From contig CM022670.1 of the NCBI GenBank assembly GCA_012295275.1, positions 29,403,938 to 29,467,937 on the forward strand: a DNA stretch of 64,000 bases. The letters run 5' to 3'. Within the stretch, counting starts at the first letter, position 1. The number at the start of each line of letters is the position of its first letter. Made by a program: the position numbers and the translations under genes. Below the pieces are notes generated by a model that saw only the letters and a program-made list of their open reading frames with translations, was not told the DNA's origin and ran no database searches. Positions 39,885 to 51,159 of this stretch are shown here, piece after piece. This DNA comes from Chrysomallon squamiferum (Eukaryota > Mollusca > Gastropoda > Neomphalida > Peltospiridae).

Positions 39885-40176
39885 GTAAGTAGAAGATTAT
39901 TAATAGCTGTATCTGTATTTGTAAGATTATAACTGAATTCAGATGTTCCAATGGTAAAAATAAACTTTATATTTTTCAAAATTAAACTTTAAGGTTGTCG
40001 GATTACATAAGTGAAAATTCAGTACATTTTCGTTGTTCTTATATTAAGTGCGGTTAATATAACTGATTTATGAACAACTTTTTAAAACTGTAATGATTTG
40101 CTGTTTGTTTTTTGCATAATCTTAGGAAAAGTGTCACATCACTTGTCTATCAGAAATTTTTGTTTTACATTTGTAT

Positions 40177-40178
<2 letters not shown>

Positions 40179-40216
<38 letters not shown>

Positions 40217-40238
40217 TGATAATAATAATAATAATAAC
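40179..40238. repeat. (AAT)n microsatellite in the first intron of copy A
   Basis: AAT run with GAT interruptions. Confidence 0.9.
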
Positions 40239-40421
40239 AACATCTATAATATAATACTACTAATAATAATGACAAGATAATAATTATAAGGCGACAAAAT
40301 ACTTTATTAAAGACATCGTTAGGAGATATTTAATTATTTTTAAGGTTTGTTTTAAATATAACCAGACACATGATTATATTTGACTTTTATGACAATGTAC
40401 CGAATATAATGTTTCAGGTGT

Positions 40422-40439
40422 ATGAAAGCTTTCTCATAA
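40422..40439 (+). promoter_or_regulatory. Mini-uORF upstream of M4 copy A start
   Basis: ATG AAA GCT TTC TCA TAA, six bases before the main ATG in the same 56-nt exon. Equivalent uORFs exist in copies B (48073-48087) and C (53023-53037). Confidence 0.5.
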
Positions 40440-40445
40440 CTGACA

Positions 40446-43005
40446 ATGGCGATCAACATTCTGCTGCTGACAGGTAAAATGCTTCCTTCTAGGCTTACGT
40501 TTTTAAATACTTATACCAGTTAGATACAGCCTGTAAAAAAACATGTAAAAGATCTAACTACGTATCTACATATCAATAACCAAATACTAATATACTTACA
40601 TGCATGAATGTATGTATGAATGTGTGCATGTACTTAGACATTCTTACCTAATAAATAAATGTTGTTTAATTTTATTAAATCTTTGGCGTGTTCAGTATCA
40701 GATAATTAGTCTTACGTCCCATTTTAATATGAGAAATTAGTTACAAGGGTGGTTTTAGTTTACTTTTTTCTTTAACCTTTCAGTTATTGCTACATTCATG
40801 ATGGATGTCGTAAATGCTGGACATGTTGTGGATGCCAATAAGCGCTTTAAAGTTGGAAGCAAAATGAGGTGGCTAACCAAAGAAACTCCGTCATTTCATA
40901 GAGCACTTGGGCTCTCCAATGACATCAGGATAAAACCAGAGGAAGAGACTTTTCAGACTGTGCATGGTTCTGTTCAGCGCAAATTTAAAGAGGTATTTAA
41001 AGGGCTGGATGTACTCGGTGGGACTGTCGAGGCAGACGTTGACGAAAATGGTGAGTACCAAGGAGGTTTAATCGGCGGTACGATTGTTCTGGATATCGCT
41101 AGTGATGTACCAAACATTTATTGCAGGTATTCAAGAACAAAGGCAATCGCGAAAGTACTCGAGGAAGAAGGCCTACAGCAGTCAGATATTATAAATGTCA
41201 AAGTAAAGCCACGTCAAATATTCACCGATGATAAGAACAAAGCACATCTGGCCATTAAAGTGGAAATGCTAGCTGACACTGGGACTGAACTACGAAAACC
41301 TCATTATTACATAGATATGTGTACTGAGAAAATACTTAAACATTTCAACAAAATAACGACTGTAACCAAGTCGTCCACAGATTATAGTACTCAAACTAGC
41401 TCTGGATATACAGGAACAAACTCTGGAAGCACAGGTTATAACACAGGAACAATCTCTGGAAGTACTGGTTATAACACAGGAACAAACTCTGGAAGTACAG
41501 GTTATAACACAGGAACAAACTCTGGAAGTACAGGTTATAACACAGAAACAAACTCTGGAAGTACAGGTTATAACACAGGAACAAACTCTGGAAGTACAGG
41601 TTATAGCACAGGAAACTCCGGTCAAACTACTCCAACATGGTTACCAGGTTCAACAGAGTCGGGCTTGTCGACATATTCTGAAGGAACGGTCGAAACAGGA
41701 AGTACTTCGTCAGGCGGGACAAAAATAACACAGTCGGGAACGTCGGCACAGACAACCAGAAAGGTAACACAATTTCCTCCGACAACTGCCAAACCTGTAC
41801 AATGCGGATTGGCAGTTGGGTTTGGGGGTAATCCTAAAACTGGTAAATATAGGTATGGAACAAACTCCCGATGCCTTACTCCTAAAGTAAGTGGTACAAA
41901 ATGTTTGATGGAAAATGAGTATGTTACTACGGTTGATTTGAAACAAACTACAGACACGCAGAAAACGACAGTTATAGAATTTGAATGTTCAGTAGGATAC
42001 AGTGATGCAGTAAATGAAGCTTTTGGTCCTGCTACTGATAGCTTTTTTTATGGCACTATCACGCAGAGGATGATGAATGAATGGTACGGAGTCAATCCAC
42101 TGAAGAAACCTTCACTGCTTGTTCATTACGGTAGAAGTGTGGAAAATGCATTTTGGTCGGGGTCATCTGTAATGCTTGGAGATGGGGATACTATGTTCTA
42201 TCCTTTAGTCAATTTGGACACTATTGCACATGAAATGGGTCACGGAGTTACTGAAGCATATAGCAATTTAGAATACTCAGAACAATCTGGAGGTATGAAT
42301 GAAGCTTTCTCTGATATTATGGGAGAAGCAGCTGAAAGTTTTTTCTTGAAGTATGTGAGTAAATCGGAAAAGGACAACGACTGGTTGAGTGGAATGGAGG
42401 ATACAAAAAATAAGAATGTACCTTTACGATATTTCGATAAGCCATCGCGTGACGGTTCTTCCATCGACAAAGCAAGCGAATACACGAAAGGTCTTGATGT
42501 TCATCTTAGTAGTGGGGTTTATAACAGAGCCTTCTATCAAATCTCCAAGATTTACAAAGTTGCCATTAGATATGCGTTCGAGGCATTTCTGACTGCTAAT
42601 CGAATATACTGGAAGACGAACTCCAACTTTGTTAATGGCGCCTGTGGGGTGATGAGAGCTGCTTACGGACTAGGTCTGGACGTAGACTCATTCAAGAAAG
42701 GTTTTGCTGCTGTAGAAATTGAAACTTGCAACATGAATGATTATTTGCAGATGTTGACACCTGATCAGCCACGTAAAAGCATCAAAGTATCCAGTATCAG
42801 GCAGCCTGTGTTTGGAATTAGTCTGAAGGCTAGTACTTCTTCAGTAACCGTAACCGCTAGCGATAAGAAAATCAAACTGGCGATTTCTACTACTTGGTCC
42901 AGAGATTCTCCTGCAGCCACTGGTCAAGGTTCTGTAACATGGTCAACTGGTGGAAAAACGGGCACAATTTATGTCAGGCTGTTCACGGATGATGAAAAGA
43001 GATAA
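40446..43005 (+). CDS. Secreted M4 metalloprotease, copy A (vibriolysin-like)
   Basis: Thermolysin-family zinc endopeptidase, made as a secreted zymogen. Coding exons are 40446-40473 and 40784-43005 (749 residues). Order: signal peptide (MAINILLLTVIATF start), FTP and PepSY propeptide (about 30-200), Gly/Ser/Thr linker (about 203-350), M4 catalytic domain (about 350-657) and a C-terminal beta-rich domain (about 670-749) that I do not recognise. Catalytic features are HEMGH at 492-496, third zinc ligand E516 in GGMNEAFSD (20 residues after the second His, as in thermolysin), the substrate-binding motif NAFW at 464-467 and H583 in DVHLSSGVYNRAF. The catalytic domain is closest in style to bacterial vibriolysin/pseudolysin. 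A one-base loss near the 3' end removes the last residues found in copies B and C. All active-site residues are present, so activity is expected; the substrate is unknown. Confidence 0.9.
41395..41625 (+). repeat. 33-bp coding repeats in the copy A linker
   Basis: About six in-frame 11-codon units reading GSTGYNTGTNS in the protein, between propeptide and catalytic domain. Units differ by single bases (for example ATCTCT for AACTCT). Confidence 0.9.
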
Positions 43006-43036
43006 TTCTGTCGCAGCTGACGTTTTCTGTTCAGTA

Positions 43037-43072
43037 AAATAATAAAGGTCGGATAAACTAATGTAATAAAGA
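43037..43072 (+). terminator. Poly(A) signals of M4 copy A
   Basis: AATAAAG occurs twice shortly after the stop codon. The first lies in a segment (CAGTAAAATAATAAAG-like) shared with copy C. Confidence 0.5.
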
Positions 43073-44760
43073 TCTGTCGAAATATAGTCGATGTTTGTTT
43101 TTAATATTGAATTTTTAGGTTACATAAACCTTTACATAAATCCAACAGTAACAACAAAAGCAACAACGATGATAAAATAGTCAATGACCTTCAGATACAG
43201 TCGAAATAAAAATTCATATCATTATAAAACTACCCATCTTATTAGCAAAGATAAATGTCAAAAATGAATTATATAAGTGATATTTGAGGATTTATACTTT
43301 TACCAGATAAAAGAAAAATCAGACGTTAAAGATACTTTCACCATACAGTATAATGGAATAGGACAGTGATAATTATAAAATTCAGCTCAATCACACACAA
43401 CTGATTACCGTAGAACGACGTGTATTATTAACTGCAATACATTTCAGTTTTCTATGTATAATTTACGTTTTCTTAGAACAGTCTGCTGCATGAAATTAGG
43501 TACTCTTAGTCCTATTTACGTTTTCTGCATTATAAATGAGGTTACACAGCAGAATTTACATTTCCTACGTTATAAGTTTTCTGAAAACGATTTAGGTTTT
43601 CTGTAGCACAAACTAAGTTTACTGAGTACAATTTATGTTTTTTATATTATAAATTAATTTTTCAGCACCTTTTTAAAATTTTCTAAATTACAAATTAAGT
43701 CTCCTGAGTATGATTTACGTTTTCTACAGCAATATTAATTAAGTAATGTTTCTTGCAAGATGATAGTGTTTATGCAAAGATAAAAGCTATATAACGTCTT
43801 CTAAATATATGTTGCTTGATATGTAATAAAGATTATACATTTCTTTCACCCTTGCATGTACATTAAACGACAACGATGGTGTGACCGACAACTACAACAA
43901 TAATAAATAGAAGCATTAAAAAAATCAGATTTTCTATATTTTCAAACCTTTATTAAAATAAAATAAGTTTAGTGTAATACAGAAATTTTATCACTAGTAT
44001 TTTCTTTTATATGTATTCATTAAACTGAATCATAAGAAGTGATTATGGTTTCAAAATGTTTGAATAATAATAATTACAACAGTCTTTCCATGCTTTGTTG
44101 AGATGTATACGCTACATATCAATTTAAACAAACAGTAAAATTTACTGAATAAAAGTTAAACTGAAAATGTCTTCAAAATATAGATAACACTGCAACATAG
44201 TTTCACACATCTTTTTTCTACATCTTTTCTTAGTTCTATTAAAAAATATTTTGTCTCAAACTCGATTTAAAAAAAAATATATCTGAATTATAATAATTAG
44301 GCCTATTCAAGACTAAAACGCAATAATTCTTTTGTAAACTTTATGGTTGCCATTTTCAATATCGTCCCAGGAAGAAAGAATAAATATTTGGTCCTTAAAT
44401 GACAATGTAATGATGTAAATTAGATAAAATCGGACGTTTCTGAAGTAATTTCCTGTGAATCAGATATTATCGTAATATTCACACAGATACATACATTTAA
44501 TTAATATATACCACTGAGTCTAGAGGAGATACACGACTGACAATGTCCCATAACTAGCTAGATTAAATAACTAGTGAAAGCAGTCAACAAGATACAAACG
44601 GCTTGCAACGAAACACCGTTAATATCTAAATCAGCAAATATTCCATTTCTTTATAACAGGTAATACAAATTAGTTACACACGAATGAAAATCTTTCATCA
44701 TATTTAAAACAGATACTGAGATAATTACACAACAATTACTGTTGTTTATTTTAATATTAT
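43073..44760. other. Intergenic region between M4 copies A and B
   Basis: Non-coding. 43430-43790 contains degenerate repeats of a TTTACGTTTTCT-type motif. 44430-44760 is diverged but alignable with sequence upstream of copies A and C (for example AAGTAATTTCCTG and ACTGACAATGTCC), showing that the duplicated unit includes upstream DNA. Confidence 0.5.
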
Positions 44761-44856
44761 CTTTATTGAAATATATCGAAATGTATCTATTGTTCTAAAT
44801 ATATATAAAAAACTTACTTCATGTAACATCTGAAGAACAACTTCATTACTCTCTTG
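44761..44856 (+). promoter_or_regulatory. Promoter cassette and 5' UTR exon of M4 copy B
   Basis: TTTATTGAAATAT box, TATATAAAA at 44802-44810, then an exon ending ACTCTCTTG before GTAAGTAG (44857). The following intron would be 3.2 kb, lengthened by repeats and a Tigger remnant. Confidence 0.65.
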
Positions 44857-46364
44857 GTAAGTAGAACAATTATAATCATATCTTTCTTTGAGAGTTAGAT
44901 TACAACCAGAATTATGAAGTTTCTAACAGTTAAAAAACAGACTTTCTATTTTACCAGATTAAACTTTGAGTTAACCAGATTCCACAAATTAAGTAGTTGC
45001 TACGTTATAAATGCTTGTAATGTTACTAAATCTTTTAATAGTATTATCCTAATCATTCTTTTCTATTTCTGTTTCAGTTATAGGCACATTTAAAATAATA
45101 ATAATAAATAATATATACATACATACATACATACATACAGACACACACATATATATAAAACTATGATACCGATTTTCTTGAAATAGTGATACATTTAATG
45201 TTAAAACTTTATGTAAATATTTTCATTCTACTGGGTTGGAACTATTACTGAAAAATGGAATAAATGACACGAATTTGGTTGATTAAATCTATGTACAGAT
45301 ATCTAAATAATGTCTTTGAACTACATTTGAAAAACCAATAAGAACCTTCGTTCCAACCCAATATCTTGGTTGGATAAAAACTGACGACAAATTTAAATTT
45401 GTTTAAATTCTTCATTATAAATACAAAACAAATTCTCTTTAACTTTATTCTTTGCAACAGTTCAACTTCTTTTAAAGTTTCTTTCTGTTAAAGTATATAT
45501 GGTCAAACCTTTTATATCCCCTGTATATCGCCCCTGTATATCGTCATCCCATTTTTTCGCTCACAGATACTTCGGGCGGCACAGTCTAATGCAAACGGAA
45601 AATAAAATTCCTCGATAAACAGCCATTAGCCAATGTTTCTGCGATGATCAGATCTATATACATTATCAAGCAAATGAAAATGATATCGTTCGATGCAGTT
45701 ATTTAAAAAAAAATGTGAGAGGAAATCAACTTGGTATACCGAAAATGCTTTTATCAGTTGTTTCACTTACATTTATGTACTGAGACTTCATACACTTTGC
45801 TGAATGTATGACAATTTAAGGTACATGGCCGATTCATTAGTCAAAAATTGTTACTTAATTCAAATAAAGTTTCTCTAATAGTTTAAATATTTTGAAAAAT
45901 TGCATGTACTTCAGTCAATTTATAAATAAAAATGTAACATAACTTTATAAAGAAATGCACTTACCGCCTTGTGTTTTGGATTTAAAACCAAACATTCGAT
46001 GTAAGTAGTTCAACAATTAGCATTTTCTTCTTTAAATCCGTTGGTTAATACTTAATCGCTTATGAAGGAAATAAAGGGATTTATAATTCAGCATACTTTT
46101 TATCATTCTCTCAGACAAATGGGTAAGAACTGGAGCATACTGGAGCATTCTGGGGCCAGTTCTGGTTTGATGCATGTTTTAAGTAATTCATGATCTCAGA
46201 AAACTCGTTATACTACCAAACACAGTCAACTCTAAAATCAGTTATAAAGAGCCAACAGAACATACTACTCGTATATTATTAGCTATTCTTATCGTAACAC
46301 AGAAGTATCATATGTCGAATAACGTTAGTTAAACTAACAGTTTTATATATAGCATAGAAGTATC

Positions 46365-46797
46365 ATACTTGTCTAATAGTAGGTAATATTATACTTGTCT
46401 AATACTAGATAATCTTATACTTGTGTAATACTAGATACTCTAATAGTTGTCTAATACTAGGTAATCTAATACTTGTCTAATACTAGATAACTTGATACCG
46501 GTCTAATACTAGCTAATTTAATTCTAATTCAATTATAGACACATTTAAAATAATACAAGGTAACCTAATACTTGTCTAATACTAGGTAATCTAATACTTG
46601 TCTAATACAAGATAATCTGATACTTGTCTAATACTAGATAACTGGACCTTGTCTAAAGCCAGGTACTTTAGTACTTGTCTAATACTAGGTAATCTAATAC
46701 TTGTCTAATACTAGGTAATCTAATACTTGTCTAATACTTGTCAAATATTAGAAAATTTAATATTTATTTAATATTAGATAATCTAATTATTTTATTA
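46365..46797. repeat. About 26-bp minisatellite in copy B's first intron
   Basis: Repeated units of the TACTTGTCTAATACTAGGTA type, roughly 14 degenerate copies. They are interrupted near 46510-46555 by a segment that resembles sequence at 45075-45100. Confidence 0.85.
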
Positions 46798-46948
46798 GTC
46801 AGTTTTTTAACAGTATACTTCTTACCTTCAGATTTTGTAAATAATACATTTTATTATTCAGTTTACGTTTTAGTACTAAAATAATATTTACTCATACTAT
46901 TGCAACAGCTGTTGCTTCTGTCGTTGTTACTATTACTGATACAAAGTA

Positions 46949-46949
46949 T

Positions 46950-46994
<45 letters not shown>
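46949..46994. repeat. (AAT)n microsatellite
   Basis: AAT run followed by mixed GAT/AAT tracts up to about 47095. Confidence 0.9.
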
Positions 46995-46995
<1 letters not shown>

Positions 46996-47349
46996 TGATG
47001 ATGATGATTATACAACAACAATAATAATGATGATGATGATAATGATGATAATAAAACAATAACAACAACAATAATAATACTAATAAAATAATAATGTAAA
47101 CAGAAATGTTTTCGGTAATTCATAGACGTCTGAGGACTGACAAGCAGAGAACAAACACAGATGCTTGATCCTTTCGTCACGTTGATTCGTTTGTATAAAT
47201 TATAAATAAATAAATAAATAAATAAAAGCATCTTAGAAAAACTGTCGAGATGTCTTTTAAATTCTTCAGTCCGAAGTGATGTGCGTTAAAATATATATAA
47301 TCTTCCTCTATTAATTTCGTCTAAATTCTCATTTTATTATCAAATTATT

Positions 47350-47986
47350 GCAGCAAACTAGAAAACGCTTCTGATACGCCGCCGCTAGTTGGTGCAACGA
47401 ACAATGTAACATCCAATGTATTTTGCCAAATTTCTTTTTTCTGGCCGTGGATCTTAAGAAAGTGAGTGCAAAGGACAGTGCTGAGAAGAAGAAGCAGATG
47501 ATGTCCATTGAATTAAAGCTCGAATTCATAAAAAAATATGAACGAGGTGTGCATATAGCCGACTTGGCTAGGCAGTATGAGCATATGTACCATACTGAAA
47601 TTGAAGGAATCAGTAAAGGCTGTAACTCAAACCAAAGGCAAAAAATAATTTGTCTGATGTCCAAGATAAATACACTTTACAAAACCAATTTATTTCTTTA
47701 CATTCTCTTTTATTTAGTTTTTTGCAATATTTGTCATTTATAAATACAGTTTTCTTATTTAAAAATACATTACCAAATAATAAAAAAAAATAATAATAAT
47801 AAAAAAAAATAATAATAAAATAAAATAAAAAAAATAAAAAATAAAAATGGGGTGATTTTTGGGGGCTGGAACGGATTAATGGTATCTCAATTAATTTCAG
47901 TTGGGAAAATTAATTTGATATAAGAACAAACTGAGATACGAGCTCGGTCACGGAATGAATTAAACTTGTAAGTCAAGGTACAACTG
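47350..47986 (+). mobile_element. Truncated Tigger/pogo transposon with transposase N-terminus
   Basis: Translation around 47450-47580 gives MMSIELKLEFIKKYERG followed by HIADLARQYE, which matches the CENP-B-type helix-turn-helix at the N-terminus of Tigger/pogo transposases. The DDE region is missing. The right end (reverse complement CAGTTGTACCTTGACTTAC) stops at 47986 and is followed by TA. The left end is not identifiable. It sits in the first intron of M4 copy B. Confidence 0.7.
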
Positions 47987-48072
47987 TAACTTTATTTATT
48001 TATTTTTTTAATTATTTTTTAAATTTGGTTTACACATTTCATCTTAATTTTTTTTGATATAATTTCAGGTGA

Positions 48073-48087
48073 ATGCAAACTTTCTGA
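48073..48087 (+). promoter_or_regulatory. Mini-uORF upstream of M4 copy B start
   Basis: ATG CAA ACT TTC TGA, 12 bases before the main ATG, in the 56-nt exon 48069-48124. Confidence 0.45.
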
Positions 48088-48099
48088 AAATTAACAGTG

Positions 48100-50839
48100 A
48101 TGATCAACATTCTGCTTGTGACAGGTAAACTGTTATTCATATGTATAGGTTATTCGAACTTAATGTACGAACTGGACATAGCTTTTCAGTGTATATTGGT
48201 GTGAAGCAGTGTTTCACCACAATCCTAAGGATGTGGTATGTATTACACTTTCGACTGTACGTCGAAAGCATGGCATATTGAAAGTCGATAAATGATTTCC
48301 CCTTCCTAATGATTACCCTAAACATCTTTACATCCACAATATCATAACCGTCTGTAGAGAATAAATTGTGGTGTGTCAAATATTAATTGAATCATATAGA
48401 TACACATACATACTTATTTATGTATGTATGCATATATGTAGGTATATGTATGTATGTATGTATGTATGTATGAATGTACGTATATATCTACGTGTGTATG
48501 TGTGCATGTGTATGTGTTTGTGTCTGTATGTATATATACAGTATGTACGTCTGTAGTATGTACGTCTGATTAAATTTTGCTCGTGGACAATATTCGTGAA
48601 AACACTAACATAGGACAACAGATCCAATCACAACATAAAAAACCGCATAAAATGCCGCCGAGGAGACTCATTCGCACGCCCTCAAGACAAACCTACATAC
48701 ATGCATACATTCCAACTATTCTATCCTAAATGTGAGATGCATCCGTATGAAAAGATTCCTTCTTTTATGGAATATATTAATTAATCATATTTAAACATTT
48801 CAGTCTTTGCGGCAGTCACAGTCGGTGTGGTACATGCTGGACGTATTGTAGATGCCAACAAACTCTACAAGGCGGAAAGCCAAAATAAATGGCTAACCAA
48901 ACGAACCCCGTCATTTCAAGGAATGCTTGGGCTTTCCAGTGACATTAAGTTAAAACCAGAGGAAGAGACTTTTCAGACTGTGCATGGTTCTGTTCAGCGC
49001 AAATTTAAAGAGGTATTTAAAGGGCTGGATGTACTCGGTGGGACTGTCGAGGCAGACGTTGACGAAAATGGTGAGTACCAAGGAGGTTTAATCGGCGGTA
49101 CGATTGTTCTGGATATCGCTAGTGATGTACCAAACATTTATTGCAAGTATTCAAGAACAAAGGCAATCGCGAGAGTACTCGAGGAAGAAGGCCTACAGCA
49201 GTCAGATATTATTAATGTCAAAGTAAAGCCACGTCAAATATTCACCGATGATAAGAACAAAGCACATCTGGCCATTAAAGTGGAAATGCTAGCTGACACT
49301 GGGACTGAACTACGAAAACCTCATTATTACATAGATATGTGTACTGAGAAAATACTTAAACATTTCAACAAAATAACGACTGTAACTAAATCGTTCACAG
49401 AATCAACACCGACAACATTTACTGGAGCAAACAAAGCTGAAATAAGTTCTACTGGATCAAGTTCAACTGAAACAGCTTCTACTGGTTCAAGTTTAATAGT
49501 TTCCAGTACAACTGTAGGCACTACGTCTGGCGATACCCAAACAACGGTACAGAATACCAATATGGCAACACAGTTTCCTCTGACAACTGTCAAACCTGAA
49601 GAATGCAGTATTGGAGCCGGAGTTGGTGGTAATGCGAAAACTGGTAAATATAGTTATGGAATACCACCACGATGCCTCACTCCTAAAGTAATGGGTACCA
49701 AATGCTTTATGGAGAATAAATATGTTGTTGTGTTTGATGCGAAGCAAACTAATAACACAGAACGTATGAAAGTCATAGAATTCGAATGCTCAAAAGGATA
49801 TAGTGATGCAATAAATGACGCTTACGGACCTGCTAATGATGCTTTCTTCCATGGCACAATCACCCAGAGGATGCTGAATGAATGGTACCAACTGAATCCA
49901 TTGTGGAAACCTTCATTAATTGTCCATTATGGTAGACATATAGAAGATGCCGTTTGGAATTTTCCTTCTGTTCTGCTTGGAGATGGGTATAGTGATCATT
50001 ATCCTTTCGTCAATTTGGACACTATTGCACATGAAATAGGTCATGGGGTTACTGAAGTATATAGCGGTTTAGAATATTCCGAACAATCTGGAGGTATGGA
50101 TGAAGCTTTCTCTGATATTATGGGAGAAACAGCTGAAAGTTTTTTGTTCAACTATCTGAATAATTCTAAATCAGATAACGACTGGTTGAGTGGAATGCAG
50201 GATACAAAAGATAAGAATGTACCTTTACGATATTTCGATAAGCCATCGCGTGACGGTTCTTCCATCGACAAAGCAAGCGAATACACGAAAAATCTTGATG
50301 TTCATCTTAGCTGTGGGGTTTATAACAGAGCCTTCTATCAAATCTCCAAGATTTACAAAGTTGCCATTAGATATGCGTTCGAGGCATTTCTGACTGCTAA
50401 TCGAATATACTGGAAGACGAACTCCAACTTTGTTAATGGCGCCTGTGGGGTGATGAGAGCTGCTTACGGACTAGGTCTGGACGTAGACTCATTCAAGAAA
50501 GGTTTTGCTGCTGTAGAAATTGAAACTTGCATCATGAATGATTATTTGCAGATGTTGACACCTGATCAGCCACGTAAAAGCATCAAAGTATCCAGTATCA
50601 GGCAGCCTGTGTTTGGAATTAGTCTGAAGGCTAGTACTTCTTCAGTAACCGTAACCGCTAGCGATAAGAAAATCAAACTGGCGATTTCTACTACTTGGTC
50701 CAGAGATTCTCCTGCAGCCACTGGTCAAGGTTCTGTAACATGGTCAACTGGTGGAAAAACGGGCACAATTTATGTCAGGCTGTTCACGGATGATGAGAAA
50801 GAGATAATTCTGTCGCAGCTGACGTTGTCTGTTCAGTAA
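48100..50839 (+). CDS. Secreted M4 metalloprotease, copy B
   Basis: Second thermolysin-family paralogue. Coding exons are 48100-48124 and 48804-50839 (686 residues). The signal peptide begins MINILLVTVFAAVTVG; the FTP/PepSY propeptide follows, then the shortest linker of the three (about 200-275, Ser/Thr-rich), the catalytic domain and the full C-terminal domain ending IILSQLTLSVQ. HEIGH lies at 418-422, with the glutamate ligand in GGMDEAFSD and the active-site His in DVHLSCGV. Relative to copies A and C, the NAxW substrate motif has Asp for Asn (EDAVW, D390), and the surrounding segment is the most diverged, so specificity may differ. The start is one codon later than in A and C because the ancestral ATG position reads GTG here. 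Confidence 0.9.
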
Positions 50840-50859
50840 AATACTAAAATTCGGATATA

Positions 50860-50870
50860 ATAAAGACATG
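50860..50870 (+). terminator. Poly(A) signal of M4 copy B
   Basis: An AATAAAG hexamer shortly after the stop, in the position equivalent to those of copies A and C. Confidence 0.45.
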
Positions 50871-50964
50871 TCTCTCTATATATTCATACTTGTATTTTCA
50901 TTTTAGATTATTAAACATTTTACAGCATATATTTACAGTGTAAATCTATGTTGACATCTACTTG

Positions 50965-50967
<3 letters not shown>

Positions 50968-51006
<39 letters not shown>

Positions 51007-51022
51007 TATTATTATTATTATT
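50968..51022. repeat. (AAT)n/(ATT)n microsatellite with hairpin potential
   Basis: An AAT run passes directly into an ATT run, so the two halves are self-complementary. Confidence 0.9.
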
Positions 51023-51159
51023 AGACGACATTTAATTGTGGTAAAGAATGTTTATAACGTGAATCTTATTATATAATAAATATAAAACAGCCTTGAACGG
51101 CAGAAATAAAATATCTTCCGATAATTATGAAATGTGCACAATGCCGCAGCTCGTGCTAA

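Noticed and set aside
41290-41625. Minus-strand Cys-rich ORF opposite the copy A linker
   Set aside because: The regular Cys pattern is the reverse complement of the 33-bp coding repeat.
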